64,000 bases of DNA. Origin: Bacteroidaceae bacterium. Lineage in GTDB: Bacteria; Bacteroidota; Bacteroidia; Bacteroidales; Bacteroidaceae. The notes under the pieces are model-generated. The model had not been told where the DNA came from. It ran no database searches and was given only the letters and a program-made list of their open reading frames with translations. This document shows positions 26,769-36,872 of the stretch, one piece after another. The DNA is taken from contig JAFSPM010000045.1 of assembly GCA_017442855.1 (NCBI GenBank), positions 62,001-126,000 on the forward strand. The letters are read 5' to 3'. How positions within the stretch are numbered: the first letter of the stretch is position 1; each line of letters opens with the position of its first letter. A program made the position numbers and the translations under genes.

Positions 26769-27926
26769 ATGAAGAGAATCAAGATAGGTCTTTTGCCAAG
26801 AATCCTTATTGCCATTGCGCTGGGAATTATCATTGGGCAAGTATTCCCATTGGGCTTGGTACGGGTGTTTGAGACATTCAACAGTATCTTCAGTCAGTTC
26901 TTGGGCTTTTGCATCCCGTTGATTATTGTGGGTTTAGTGACCATTGCCATAGCTGATATAGGGAAGGGGGCTGGCAAGATGTTACTCGCCACTGTATTAC
27001 TGGCATACGGTTGCACCCTGTTGGCTGGTTTTCTGTCGCTCTTTACAGGCTTATCTCTCTTTCCATCACTCATCACTTCTGGTATTCCGTTGGAAGAGAT
27101 ATCAGAGGCCCAGGGCGTGGAGCCCTATTTCAGTGTGAAGATACCGCCACTGATGGATGTAATGACCTCGCTGGTACTGGCATTCGTGCTGGGCTTGGGC
27201 GCTGCATCTATGGACAGTGACTATTTGAAGAATGTTGCGCGCGACTTCCAACAAATTATCATCAAGACCATCAGCAGTGTGATTCTGCCTCTGTTGCCGC
27301 TTTACATTTTCGGTATCTTCCTGAATATGACCCACACCGGACAAGTGTTTTCTATTCTCGTGGTATTCATTAAAATTATAGGTATTATATTTGCCCTGCA
27401 CATATTCTGGTTAGTGATGTTGTATGTGGTAACAGGCACCATGGTGAAACGCAACCCGTTCAAGTTGCTGTGGACCATGCTACCAGCCTATTTCACGGCA
27501 TTGGGCACACAGTCGTCAGCTGCTACGATTCCTGTAACACTGGAACAAGCAAAACGGAATGGTGTGAGCAATGAGGTGGCTGGTTTTGTGATTCCGCTTT
27601 GTGCTACCATCCATCTGTCGGGTAGTATGCTGAAGATTGTGGCATGTGCCTTGGCACTGATGATTATGCAGGGAATGCCCTATACGATAGGTATGTTTGC
27701 TGGGTTTATCTGCATGTTGGGCATCACGATGGTAGCTGCTCCTGGTGTGCCTGGTGGCGCCATCATGGCGGCTTTGGGTGTATTGCAGTCGATGCTGGGC
27801 TTCGATGATGCAGCCCAGGCATTGATGATAGGTTTGTATATTGCGATGGATAGCTTTGGTACGGCCTGCAACGTGACGGGTGATGGGGCAATAGCGTTGG
27901 TTATTGATAAGTTCAAGAAAAAATAA
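26769..27926 (+). CDS. dicarboxylate/amino acid:cation symporter (DAACS family)
   Basis: 385 residues, about eight membrane helices with two re-entrant hairpins. GIIIGQVFPL at the N-terminus, LGTQSSAATIPVTLEQAKRNG as the Ser-rich hairpin and CATIHLSGSM plus DSFGTACNVTGDGAIALVID as the substrate-binding end are the GltP/SstT-family hallmarks. It imports acidic or small neutral amino acids, or C4-dicarboxylates, with sodium or protons. Only one base separates it from the GH32 gene, so it is the first cistron of the fructan unit. Confidence 0.88.
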   Translation: MKRIKIGLLPRILIAIALGIIIGQVFPLGLVRVFETFNSIFSQFLGFCIPLIIVGLVTIAIADIGKGAGKMLLATVLLAYGCTLLAGFLSLFTGLSLFPSLITSGIPLEEISEAQGVEPYFSVKIPPLMDVMTSLVLAFVLGLGAASMDSDYLKNVARDFQQIIIKTISSVILPLLPLYIFGIFLNMTHTGQVFSILVVFIKIIGIIFALHIFWLVMLYVVTGTMVKRNPFKLLWTMLPAYFTALGTQSSAATIPVTLEQAKRNGVSNEVAGFVIPLCATIHLSGSMLKIVACALALMIMQGMPYTIGMFAGFICMLGITMVAAPGVPGGAIMAALGVLQSMLGFDDAAQALMIGLYIAMDSFGTACNVTGDGAIALVIDKFKKK

Positions 27927-27927
27927 T

Positions 27928-29733
27928 ATGAAAAAACTGCTGATTTGTTTGGTAAGCCTATTAGCACTGACAGTATATGCTGCTGGTGGCGACGTAGAGG
28001 TGGTTGACCTGGGTGATGGTCATGGGTTGGTACGTATCAATCCCACACAGAGATATTTGATTTTGCCAGTGGAAGATACAGCTCCTGATGTAAGCATCAG
28101 TGTGATGGCTGATAATATGCAGGTGGAGACTTTCACTGTACGTCTGGCTGTCAATAAGGTAGATTATACGGTGCCTTATGATTTGTCAAAGGTGGCAGGC
28201 AAGCACGTGGTGCTTCGCTTTGCCATGAGTCCTTTAGAAAGGGGCAAGGAACGTCCAAAGGTGAAGGAATCGGCTTTCTGTAGTCGCCTTACTTTAGCGA
28301 ACAGTTTTGATGCCAGCAACAGGGAGACTTTGTGGCGCCCTGTATATCACTTTGCTCCACAATATGGATGGATGAATGACCCCAATGGTATGGTTTATAA
28401 AGATGGTGAGTACCATCTGTTTTATCAATATAACCCTTATGGCTCCCGATGGGGTAACATGAACTGGGGACATGCCGTGAGTCGCGATCTGGTGTCATGG
28501 GAACACCTGCCTGTGGCAATCTCTCCAGACGGATTGGGTACCATCTTCAGTGGTTCAGCAGTAGTGGATAAGAACAATACCGCTGGATTTGGCGCAGGTG
28601 CCATAGTGGCTTTCTATACGCAGGCCAGTGTGCGACAGATGCAGAGTATCGCCTATAGTACTGACAATGGTCGTACGTTTAAGAAATATGCTGGCAACCC
28701 TGTGCTGACGGGCGAGGTGGGTGATTTCAGAGACCCGAAGGTATCATGGCATGAGGGTTCAAAGAAATGGATCATGGCATTGGCGGTAGGACAGGAAATT
28801 CGTTTTTACTCGTCGCCTAACTTAAAAGAGTGGACTTACGAGAGTAAATTTGGTGAGGGACAAGGCTGTCATGATGGCGTGTGGGAGTGTCCTGATCTGT
28901 TTGAGTTGCCTGTAGCTGGTACCAGTCATAAGAAATGGGTGCTGGTGGTGAATATCAACCCTGGCGGTCCGTTTGGAGGCAGTGCTACCCAGTATTTTGT
29001 GGGTTCTTTTGATGGACACAAGTTTGTTAATGAATCACCGAATGTTACGAAATGGATGGATTTTGGCAAAGACCACTATGCTACAGTGACCTGGAGTAAT
29101 GCGCCAGAAAACCGTGTGATAGCATTGGCGTGGATGAGTAACTGGCAATATGCAAATGATGTGCCTACCATGCAGTTCAGAAGTGCTAACTCTGTACCAC
29201 GCGACCTGCAACTGTTCCAGCTGAATGGTGAGACGTATATGCAATCCGCTCCATCGCCTGAGTTGTTGAAGCTAAGAAGCGAGCAGGTGATGAGCAAGTC
29301 GTTTACTGTGGGAAAGGAATACAGCATCGGGCAACTGATGGATAATAATGCTGGAACCTACGAGATAACAATGACAGTGCGTCAGAAGAAACAGGGTAGT
29401 CTGACTTTCCGCTTGATGAACCAGCAAGGTGAGGAGATAGAATACCGCCTGGATATGGCAAAGCGGGAGTTGACCTGCATTCGTGATAAGAGTGGGGTAG
29501 CAGACTTTAGCAAAGACTTCATTACTTCTACGGTGACACAAGTAGAGGGGGGCGACTTGCAACTGAGGTTTATCGTGGATCGTTGCAGTGTGGAGGCCTT
29601 TGTGAACGATGGTCGCTTTGTGATGACCAATCTGGTATTTCCCCATACTCCTTATAATAAGGTGGTTCTGAATGCTACTGGTGGTAGTGTGCAGGTTAAG
29701 AATTTCACGGTGTATAATCTTAAAACTAATTAA
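27928..29733 (+). CDS. GH32 glycoside hydrolase (levanase/inulinase/invertase family), secreted
   Basis: 601 residues from the ATG at 27928, with a Sec signal peptide (about residues 1-21). An N-terminal beta domain of about 120 residues (as found in Bacteroidales GH32 enzymes) is followed by the five-bladed propeller: nucleophile Asp in WMNDPNG (near residue 150), GDFRDPKV (transition-state Asp, near 268) and acid/base Glu in WECPDLFEL (near 320). The C-terminal beta sandwich (residues about 450-600) ends with VEAFVNDGRFVMTN. It releases fructose from fructans or sucrose outside the inner membrane. The MFS transporter and fructokinase follow at gaps of 4 and 5 bp. Confidence 0.95.
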   Translation: MKKLLICLVSLLALTVYAAGGDVEVVDLGDGHGLVRINPTQRYLILPVEDTAPDVSISVMADNMQVETFTVRLAVNKVDYTVPYDLSKVAGKHVVLRFAMSPLERGKERPKVKESAFCSRLTLANSFDASNRETLWRPVYHFAPQYGWMNDPNGMVYKDGEYHLFYQYNPYGSRWGNMNWGHAVSRDLVSWEHLPVAISPDGLGTIFSGSAVVDKNNTAGFGAGAIVAFYTQASVRQMQSIAYSTDNGRTFKKYAGNPVLTGEVGDFRDPKVSWHEGSKKWIMALAVGQEIRFYSSPNLKEWTYESKFGEGQGCHDGVWECPDLFELPVAGTSHKKWVLVVNINPGGPFGGSATQYFVGSFDGHKFVNESPNVTKWMDFGKDHYATVTWSNAPENRVIALAWMSNWQYANDVPTMQFRSANSVPRDLQLFQLNGETYMQSAPSPELLKLRSEQVMSKSFTVGKEYSIGQLMDNNAGTYEITMTVRQKKQGSLTFRLMNQQGEEIEYRLDMAKRELTCIRDKSGVADFSKDFITSTVTQVEGGDLQLRFIVDRCSVEAFVNDGRFVMTNLVFPHTPYNKVVLNATGGSVQVKNFTVYNLKTN

Positions 29734-29737
29734 TATA

Positions 29738-30904
29738 ATGAGTAATCAAAATCAATCTCAGATGGCGAAGCTGGTGCCTGTGATGCTCTGCTTCTTCGCT
29801 ATGGGCTTTGTCGATTTAGTGGGCATTGCCTCTAATTATGTAAAAGATGACTTACAATTGACGGACTCTGTTGCCAATATTTTCCCGTCGTTAGTGTTCT
29901 TCTGGTTCCTCATCTTCTCTGTGCCAACGGGCATGTTGATGAACAAGATAGGTCGTAAGAAGACGGTGATGTTGTCACTTATCGTTACGGTATTGTCATT
30001 ACTGTTGCCGTTGTTTGGCAATAACTTTGGCATTATGCTGGTGGCTTTCTCGTTGTTGGGCATTGGCAATGCTTTGATGCAGACATCCCTCAATCCGTTG
30101 GTGTCTTCTATCATCGGTGGAAAGAATCTGGCATCAACGTTGACCTTTGGACAATTTATCAAGGCCATCGCATCGTTTATTGCTCCTTATCTGGCCATGT
30201 GGGGAGCTACGCATGTGATACCAGATTTGGGGTACGATTGGCGCGTGTTGTTCGCTATTTTCTTGGTGGTAGGTGTCATCGCTACGCTGGCGTTGGGTAT
30301 TACCAAGATTGAAGAAGAACCCATTGAGGGAAAGGCTTCTACCTTTGTGGAATGCCTGCAGCTGTTGGGCAAACCCATCGTGTTGTTGTCGTTTTTTGGC
30401 ATCATGTGTCATGTGGGTATTGATGTGGGTGTGAACACTACGGCTCCAAAGATTCTGATGGAGCGCTTGGGCATGACCCTCAACGAGGCTGCTTTCGCTA
30501 CCAGTCTGTATTTCATATTCCGTACGTTGGGATGTCTCACGGGCTCGTTCTTCCTGCGCATCATGAAAACACGCACCTTCTTCATTATCAGTGTGGTGAT
30601 GATGGCACTCAGTATGGCATTGCTGTTTACTGGTCAGACACAGTGGATGCTCTATGTTGGCATTGCTCTGGTGGGCTACGGTAACTCCAATATCTTCCCC
30701 ATCGTGTTCAGTCAGGCCCTGCTTTCAGTACCCGACAAACAGAACGAGGTGAGCGGACTGATGATTATGGGGTTGTTTGGCGGTACCATCTTCCCATTGA
30801 TCATGGGCTTTGCCAGCGATGCTATTGGTCAGGCTGGTGCCGTACTGGTCATGGCTATCGGTGTGATTTATCTATTGACATTCATCAAACAAGTTAAAGC
30901 ATAA
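29738..30904 (+). CDS. MFS sugar transporter (FucP-like), probable fructose importer
   Basis: 388 residues from the ATG at 29738; the longer frame overlaps GH32 and is not needed. Twelve membrane helices; FFAMGFVDLVGIASNYVKDDLQL and the RKK motif after helix 2 (NKIGRKKTVMLS) fit the FucP-type sugar:proton symporters common in Bacteroidales. Placed between GH32 and fructokinase, fructose (or a short fructo-oligosaccharide) is the likely substrate. Confidence 0.88.
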   Translation: MSNQNQSQMAKLVPVMLCFFAMGFVDLVGIASNYVKDDLQLTDSVANIFPSLVFFWFLIFSVPTGMLMNKIGRKKTVMLSLIVTVLSLLLPLFGNNFGIMLVAFSLLGIGNALMQTSLNPLVSSIIGGKNLASTLTFGQFIKAIASFIAPYLAMWGATHVIPDLGYDWRVLFAIFLVVGVIATLALGITKIEEEPIEGKASTFVECLQLLGKPIVLLSFFGIMCHVGIDVGVNTTAPKILMERLGMTLNEAAFATSLYFIFRTLGCLTGSFFLRIMKTRTFFIISVVMMALSMALLFTGQTQWMLYVGIALVGYGNSNIFPIVFSQALLSVPDKQNEVSGLMIMGLFGGTIFPLIMGFASDAIGQAGAVLVMAIGVIYLLTFIKQVKA

Positions 30905-30909
30905 TTAAT

Positions 30910-31800
30910 ATGAAAGATATAGTTGTTGGAATGGGTGAGGCATTGTTCGATTGCCTGCCTGAAGGAAAAAAGATAGGTGGTGCTCCTGCCAATTTTGCTT
31001 ATCATGTGTCACAGTTTGGTTTCAAGAGTTGTGTGGTAAGTGCCATAGGTAATGATGAGGATGGTGACGAGATTATGCGCATCTTCAACCAGCGCGGACT
31101 GAATACGCTGATTGAGCGTGTGCCTTTCCCTACAGGCACCGTGCAGGTGACACTGGATGAGAAGGGGATTCCTTCCTATGAGATTAAGAAAGGTGTGGCC
31201 TGGGATAATATACCATTTACTGAAGAGTTGAAGGAGTTGGCTCATAGTGCCCGTGCCGTATGCTTTGGCTCACTGGCTCAACGTAATGCTGTAAGTCACG
31301 AAACCATAGTTAAGTTCCTTGAGGAAATGCCTAATGATGCAGGTACACTGAAGATTTTTGACATTAACCTTCGTCAGAATTTCTATAAACCTGATTTGTT
31401 GGAAGAGTCGATGGGGCGTTGTAATATATTGAAGATTAACGACGAAGAGCTGGAACTGGTGAGCCGTTTATTTGGTTTCCATTCCATCTCACAGGCTGAT
31501 AAGTGTTGGCTCTTGTTAGCGAAGTATGGATTGAAGATGCTCATCCTTACCTGTGGCACAGAAGGCAGCTATGTCTTTACTCCAGGAAAGTTCTCTTATC
31601 AGCCTACACCTCGTGTTATTGTAGCTGATACCGTTGGTGCTGGCGATAGCTTTACAGGAGCTTTTACTGCTGCTATCTTGGCTGGAAAACCAGTTGAAGA
31701 GGCCCACCAGTTGGCCGTGGAGGTCAGTGCTTTTGTATGCACACAGAGTGGTGCGATGCCAGTATTGCCTGACGAGCTAAAGGCACGTCTTCTGGCTTAA
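30910..31800 (+). CDS. fructokinase (PfkB family carbohydrate kinase)
   Basis: 296 residues. GEALFDCLPEGKKIGGAPANFAYH is the sugar-binding N-terminus of fructokinases, and DTVGAGDSFTGAFTAAIL carries the anion hole and catalytic Asp of the PfkB family. It makes fructose 6-phosphate from the fructose released by GH32 and carried in by the MFS protein. Last gene of the unit, followed by a strong terminator. Confidence 0.92.
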   Translation: MKDIVVGMGEALFDCLPEGKKIGGAPANFAYHVSQFGFKSCVVSAIGNDEDGDEIMRIFNQRGLNTLIERVPFPTGTVQVTLDEKGIPSYEIKKGVAWDNIPFTEELKELAHSARAVCFGSLAQRNAVSHETIVKFLEEMPNDAGTLKIFDINLRQNFYKPDLLEESMGRCNILKINDEELELVSRLFGFHSISQADKCWLLLAKYGLKMLILTCGTEGSYVFTPGKFSYQPTPRVIVADTVGAGDSFTGAFTAAILAGKPVEEAHQLAVEVSAFVCTQSGAMPVLPDELKARLLA

Positions 31801-31818
31801 TAAGCTTACATATAATAA

Positions 31819-31847
31819 AAGAGCGCTTACCTTTGGTGAGCGCTCTT
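31819..31847. terminator. terminator after fructokinase
   Basis: AAGAGCGCTTACC pairs with GGTGAGCGCTCTT (one G-T pair) around TTT, with A-rich and T-rich flanks. It can serve both this unit and the converging gene. Confidence 0.88.
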
Positions 31848-31870
31848 ATCGTTTAACCCAATGTCGTGAT

Positions 31871-32314
31871 TTAATCTGACAACAGATCCTTTAAGAACTC
31901 GTTGAGCTCTTCGTCCAAGCCCTTGAGCAACCCATCTGTGACAATCAGTGTATCATCATCCATCAGCAGTAGCTCGGCAATGGTTTCTTTGTCCTCATCC
32001 ACATACACGAAAGAGTAGGGTTGCATAATCTGCACCTTTGCAAAGTCGCCTGCATCTTTCATCTCCTGTAGGATGGTAGTAAGGGTATCTGTCACGATTT
32101 CCTCGAAATCATCACCATCGTAGGCTACCCATTCCATGACGGAGGTGTGTCCCAGCTCCATATCGTCGTCATCAAACAAGCTAATTGTACCAGTCTGAGG
32201 GTTGGCCTGTATGTGCAGATCGGTAACAAAAGTCTCGTCCTCGACAGTAAATTTGCCGATGGCTTTACGTATGGTAGCCTTTAGCTGTGCGGATGATGAA
32301 TCGTTTAATCTCAT
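31871..32314 (-). CDS. very acidic protein of unknown function
   Basis: 147 residues, no signal peptide or membrane segment. Acidic residues dominate (for example FDDDDMELGH, YVDEDKETIAELLLMDDDT), giving a low predicted pI. The pattern suggests an alpha/beta cytoplasmic protein, with a C-terminal acidic helix LDEELNEFLKDLL. I do not recognise the family. A -7 box at 32337-32344 supports expression as a single gene. Confidence 0.65.
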   Translation of the reverse strand: MRLNDSSSAQLKATIRKAIGKFTVEDETFVTDLHIQANPQTGTISLFDDDDMELGHTSVMEWVAYDGDDFEEIVTDTLTTILQEMKDAGDFAKVQIMQPYSFVYVDEDKETIAELLLMDDDTLIVTDGLLKGLDEELNEFLKDLLSD

Positions 32315-32336
32315 ATATCAACGAATAATTATCGGA

Positions 32337-32344
32337 CAAATATA
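32337..32344 (-). promoter_or_regulatory. -7 box of the acidic protein gene
   Basis: Minus strand TATATTTG followed by TCC, 23 nt upstream of the ATG. Confidence 0.55.
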
Positions 32345-32376
32345 AGCATTTTTTGTAAAAGTGTTCATGCCATTGC

Positions 32377-33435
32377 CTAAAAATCTTCATTAAAACGCTG
32401 CATCTGCATCTTAACGCTGGCATAACTCTGTTTTCTGGTGTTCAACTGCTGGAGATAGATACTTGTGAACTGTGCCACCTCGCCTTGGTTAGCTTGCAGG
32501 GCATATTGCTGAGCTTTGGTAGCCCATTCAATCGCCTGGTCGATATCATCCAGCATCTCGTGACCCAGTGCCAGGTTGTAGGATGCATACATTTTCTTCT
32601 TGTTACTCTTGCTCTCGTCGTATGCTTGTTGCCACAACTTCATGGCCTCTTCCCACTTGTCTTCTTTGACGACTACGGCAGCATCACGCATAGAGACAGA
32701 GCCGTTGGTGAAGTAGTAACGGGTGGATGTTTCCCAATAGGGTACGAAGGTCTTGGCAATGAACTCACCTGCATATTGACTGGCTTCGCTCACTATGCTT
32801 TGGTTGGTGGGCAATTCGCGTACCGACTCGGTAAGGTCTTCGCCAAAGCCTTGCCAGAAGATGCTATCTACCTTATTGATAGGTGTGCGTGCGGTCTGTT
32901 GTGGCAGATACACTCGTACGGTAGGCAAAACCTTGACATCGGTACTGGCTACAAAAAAGCCTGTATAATAATCAGGAGCTGCTTTTGTCTCAGCACGTAG
33001 CTCAAGTCCTTCGAGGGCAATCAGGAAATCGACACCCAGTTGCTGGGTCAGTTCATCCACCTCATCACGAGAGAGTGCCTGACGGCGTTCCTCCTTATCA
33101 CTGGCACGCAAGGCAGAGTCGCAGATGATGACGGTATCAAAATAGTCACCATCAGCCAATGCCTGAGCCAATGATTCTGTAGTTGCCTTACTGTCACCAG
33201 ATAAATATTGCGTCTTGCGGTACTGCGTGCGCATGTTTACATCTGGCTCGTCAGCAAACTGTCTGGGTAATCGGGTAGGAGTGCCTTCCACTACATTATT
33301 CACCACCGCTACCTTCCTGAGTTCGTTAGGGAAACTCATCTCGGCAGGGAGCAGATAGTCGATAGAGAGATAGTCAACGCTCTGGCACCCCCAAAGCACC
33401 CCCAAACCAAACAATATCAGCAATAACTTCTTCAT
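32377..33435 (-). CDS. DUF6340-type lipoprotein with TPR-like C-terminus
   Basis: 352 residues from the Met at 33435, four bases after the secA stop; the longer frame runs inside secA and is rejected. The signal peptide MKKLLLILFGLGVLWGC ends in a lipobox, so the mature protein is lipid-anchored. The middle resembles DUF6340 (LSIDYLLPAEMSFPNELRKV, then a conserved Asp-rich stretch near DFLIALEGLEL). The last 90 residues look like TPR helices (WEEAMKLWQQAYDE, ASYNLALGHEMLDDIDQAIEWATKA). Function unknown; co-transcription with secA suggests an envelope role. Confidence 0.75.
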   Translation of the reverse strand: MKKLLLILFGLGVLWGCQSVDYLSIDYLLPAEMSFPNELRKVAVVNNVVEGTPTRLPRQFADEPDVNMRTQYRKTQYLSGDSKATTESLAQALADGDYFDTVIICDSALRASDKEERRQALSRDEVDELTQQLGVDFLIALEGLELRAETKAAPDYYTGFFVASTDVKVLPTVRVYLPQQTARTPINKVDSIFWQGFGEDLTESVRELPTNQSIVSEASQYAGEFIAKTFVPYWETSTRYYFTNGSVSMRDAAVVVKEDKWEEAMKLWQQAYDESKSNKKKMYASYNLALGHEMLDDIDQAIEWATKAQQYALQANQGEVAQFTSIYLQQLNTRKQSYASVKMQMQRFNEDF

Positions 33436-33439
33436 CTGA

Positions 33440-36400
33440 TTAGAGTCCTTTCCCGTGGCAATTCTTGAACTTCTTGCCACTACCGCATGGACATGGATCG
33501 TTACGACCCACTGTTTTAGGTGCGATGTACGGGGTTCTCTGTTGCTCACGTGTATCACGTGCCGCAGCAGCCTGCTGTGCAGGGTCACCTCCCGATAATG
33601 AACCGGCATCACGCTTGTTCTCGCGCATCTGACTCATATCTTGGCTTCTCTCAGGAGCTGCTTGCTGCACTTGCTGTGGTTCCTGCAAAGGAATCTGACC
33701 ACGCATCAAGATAGAGATGGTGTCATTGTTGATGACTTCTACCATATCGTCAAACAGCTTAGCAGAATCGAGTTTATAGAGCACTAATGGGTCTTTCTGC
33801 TCGTAGCGGGCATTCTGCACAGAGTTACGCAGTTCGTCAAGGCTGCGCAGGTTCTCTTTCCATTCCTCGTCAATCACATGCAGCAGGATAGATTTCTCAA
33901 ACTGCTTCACAATTGCCTTACATTCGGTCTCGTAAGCCTCCTTGAGGTTGCAGGAGATGTTATACATCTTACGGCCGTCGGTAATAGGAATAAGTATATT
34001 CTCGTACATCTGCCCCTGGGTCTCATATACTTGCTTGATGACAGGATATGCGATTTCAGCCATGTGGTCGGTGCGCTGCTTGAAATGAAGCATTGCATTA
34101 TCGAATATCATGCCAGCCAGATCTTCCTTGTTCTTGTTCATGAAGTCATCTTCGTTGAACGGTGTCTCCAAAGCAAAAGTCTTCAGAACTTCCATCTTGC
34201 AGTCATCATAGGTAGCCAATTGAGTAGCATTGAAGCAACGTTCCCAAATCATGTTGGCAATATCCATACCGATACGTTCACCCATGAGGGCATGGCGGCG
34301 TTTCTCATAAATCACGGTACGCTGTTTGTTCATTACATCATCGTAGTCGAGCAAGTGCTTACGAATACCGAAGTTGTTTTCCTCTACCTTCTTCTGTGCG
34401 TTCTCTATAGAGCGGGTGATGAGGCTGTGCTCCAGCACTTCACCATCCTTGAATCCCATGCGGTCCATGAGGTGAGCCACCTTCTCAGAGGCGAACTTGC
34501 GCATCAGGTCATCCTCCAAAGATACGAAGAAGACAGATGAACCTGGGTCACCCTGACGACCAGAACGGCCTCGCAGCTGACGGTCAACGCGACGTGACTC
34601 ATGGCGCTCGGTACCGATGATGGCCAAACCACCAGCCTCACGTACCTCCGGACTCAGTTTGATATCGGTACCACGACCAGCCATGTTGGTGGCAATGGTA
34701 ACGGTACTGGTCTGACCTGCCTGTGCCACAATCTCCGCCTCACGCTGGTGCAGCTTAGCATTCAGTACGTTATGCTTAATTTTGCGCATGGCCAACATAC
34801 GGCTCAAAGTCTCAGATATTTCGACCGATGTAGTACCCACCAATACAGGACGGCCTTGGTTGACCATATTCTCGATTTCCTCGATGACAGCCTTGTATTT
34901 CTCGCGTTTGGTCTTATAAACGCGGTCGTTCATATCTTTGCGGATTACCGGACGGTTGGTAGGAATCACCACCACTTCCAGTTTGTAGATATCCCAGAAT
35001 TCGCCTTCCTCTGTCTCAGCCGTACCAGTCATACCTGCCAGCTTATGGTACATACGGAAGTAGTTCTGTAGAGTAATGGTAGCAAATGTCTGCGTAGCCC
35101 CCTCAATTTTCACGCGCTCCTTCGATTCCACAGCCTGGTGTAAACCGTCCGACCAGCGACGGCCTTCCATGATACGACCAGTCTGCTCGTCCACAATCTT
35201 CACCTCACCATTCAGCACCACATAGTCAACATCAATCTCAAACATGGTGTAAGCTTTGAGCAGCTGTATCAGTGTGTGCACGCGCTCTGCCTTGGTAGAG
35301 TATATATTCAGCAACTCATCCTTCTTGGTCAAGCGCTCTTCGTCATTCATGCTCTTGTCGTTCTCCAACTCGGCCAACTGTGTCACAATGTCAGGCAGCA
35401 CGAAGAAGCTGGGCTCTGAGGTGTAGCTACTCAGTTCGTCGAAACCTTTGTCGGTCAACTCCACACTCTTCAACTTTTCATCAATCACGAAGTAGAGTGG
35501 GTCGGTCACCTCGTGCATGCGTTTCATGTTCTGCTCCATATAAATTTCCTCGGTAGCCAGCATACCTGTCTTGATGCCTTGCTCGCTGAGGAACTTGATC
35601 AGTGGCTTGTTCTTTGGCAATGCCTTATGACTGCGATAGAGGGCCAGGAAGCCTTCTTCCACCTCTTTCTTGTCCTCTGAGTAAATCAGCTTACGGGCTT
35701 CTGCCAAATATTTGGTAGCCAGGTCGCGCTGTTTAGCCACGAGGCGTTCTACATACGGACGGAAATCTTCAAATAGTTTGGTGTCGGCATTTTGAGGAAT
35801 AGGACCAGAGATAATCAGAGGAGTTCGTGCATCGTCAATCAGCACTGAGTCCACCTCATCGACAATGGCGTAGTTGTGTTTGCGTTGCACCAGGTCTTGC
35901 GGACGAATGGCCATATTGTCGCGCAGGTAGTCGAAACCAAACTCGTTGTTGGTACCGAAGGTGATATCTGCCAGATAGGCATTGCGACGAGGGATTGAGT
36001 TCGGCTGATGCTTGTCGATGCAATCAACGCTCAGTCCGTGGAACATATAGAGTGGCCCCATCCACTCAGCATCACGCTTAGCCAAGTAGTCGTTCACCGT
36101 CACCACATGCACACCGTTACCTGTCAAGGCGTTAAGGAATACAGGCAAGGTAGCCACCAAGGTCTTACCTTCACCTGTTGCCATTTCAGCTATCTTGCCT
36201 TGATGCAGTACCACACCACCAATGAGCTGTACATCGTAGTGTACCATGTTCCATGTCACCTCGTTGCCACCAGCCATCCAATGGTTCTGGTAAATGGCCT
36301 TGTCGTCCTCGATACGTACAAAGTCGTGAGAAGCAGCCAGCTCACGGTCAAAGTCGGTAGCTGTTACCACAATCTCTTCGTTCTCAGAGAAACGCTTGGC

Positions 36401-36751
36401 GGTTTCCTTCACGATAGCAAACACCTGAGGCAGCACCTCGTTCAGTTTCTCTTCAAAGAGGTCAAGAATCTCTTTCTCAATTTTATCGATTTGCGCGAAA
36501 ATAGGTTCGCGGTCTTCCAGTTCGGTTACTTCAATCTTAGCTTTCAGCTCGTCAATCTTGGCACGCTTTTCTATGGCAGCGTCTTGCACGTAACGCCTAA
36601 TCTCTTGTGTCTTAGCACGCAGTGCATCGTTGTCAAGTTGTTCAATTTCAGGTGAGGCAGCCTTTATTTTGTCTATCCAAGGCTTAATTTCCCTCATGTC
36701 TTTCTGCGACTTGTTGCCGAAGATTTTGGTCAAAAAATCATTAAATCCCAT
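33440..36751 (-). CDS. secA: preprotein translocase ATPase SecA
   Basis: 1,103 residues, the long form found in Bacteroidales. Walker A is in [11 protein letters not shown], Walker B in [20 protein letters not shown], the preprotein-binding domain follows, and helicase motifs include [12 protein letters not shown] and [14 protein letters not shown]. The C-terminus has the linker and zinc-binding motif [17 protein letters not shown]. An insertion-rich region near residues 350-450 accounts for the extra length. It drives Sec-dependent export at the inner membrane. Confidence 0.98.
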   Translation of the reverse strand: MGFNDFLTKIFGNKSQKDMREIKPWIDKIKAASPEIEQLDNDALRAKTQEIRRYVQDAAIEKRAKIDELKAKIEVTELEDREPIFAQIDKIEKEILDLFEEKLNEVLPQVFAIVKETAKRFSENEEIVVTATDFDRELAASHDFVRIEDDKAIYQNHWMAGGNEVTWNMVHYDVQLIGGVVLHQGKIAEMATGEGKTLVATLPVFLNALTGNGVHVVTVNDYLAKRDAEWMGPLYMFHGLSVDCIDKHQPNSIPRRNAYLADITFGTNNEFGFDYLRDNMAIRPQDLVQRKHNYAIVDEVDSVLIDDARTPLIISGPIPQNADTKLFEDFRPYVERLVAKQRDLATKYLAEARKLIYSEDKKEVEEGFLALYRSHKALPKNKPLIKFLSEQGIKTGMLATEEIYMEQNMKRMHEVTDPLYFVIDEKLKSVELTDKGFDELSSYTSEPSFFVLPDIVTQLAELENDKSMNDEERLTKKDELLNIYSTKAERVHTLIQLLKAYTMFEIDVDYVVLNGEVKIVDEQTGRIMEGRRWSDGLHQAVESKERVKIEGATQTFATITLQNYFRMYHKLAGMTGTAETEEGEFWDIYKLEVVVIPTNRPVIRKDMNDRVYKTKREKYKAVIEEIENMVNQGRPVLVGTTSVEISETLSRMLAMRKIKHNVLNAKLHQREAEIVAQAGQTSTVTIATNMAGRGTDIKLSPEVREAGGLAIIGTERHESRRVDRQLRGRSGRQGDPGSSVFFVSLEDDLMRKFASEKVAHLMDRMGFKDGEVLEHSLITRSIENAQKKVEENNFGIRKHLLDYDDVMNKQRTVIYEKRRHALMGERIGMDIANMIWERCFNATQLATYDDCKMEVLKTFALETPFNEDDFMNKNKEDLAGMIFDNAMLHFKQRTDHMAEIAYPVIKQVYETQGQMYENILIPITDGRKMYNISCNLKEAYETECKAIVKQFEKSILLHVIDEEWKENLRSLDELRNSVQNARYEQKDPLVLYKLDSAKLFDDMVEVINNDTISILMRGQIPLQEPQQVQQAAPERSQDMSQMRENKRDAGSLSGGDPAQQAAAARDTREQQRTPYIAPKTVGRNDPCPCGSGKKFKNCHGKGL

Positions 36752-36808
36752 TATGTTATTATTTTAATTTCTTGTTGATAAAAAAGCACAATACATGCTT
36801 ACGGGGTG

Positions 36809-36816
36809 CAAAGGTA
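36809..36816 (-). promoter_or_regulatory. -7 box of secA
   Basis: Minus strand TACCTTTG followed by CACCCC, 57 nt upstream of the secA ATG. Confidence 0.6.
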
Positions 36817-36833
36817 AGCAAAATCGAGGGCAG

Positions 36834-36860
36834 AACAAAAAGAATTTATTCTTTTTTGTT
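36834..36860 (-). terminator. A/T-rich hairpin after the PafA-like gene
   Basis: AACAAAAAGAAT pairs with ATTCTTTTTTGTT with one bulge. It could end the lnb/PafA-like transcript before the secA promoter. The stem has almost no G/C, so the call is weak. Confidence 0.4.
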
Positions 36861-36872
36861 AAAACTCATTCT

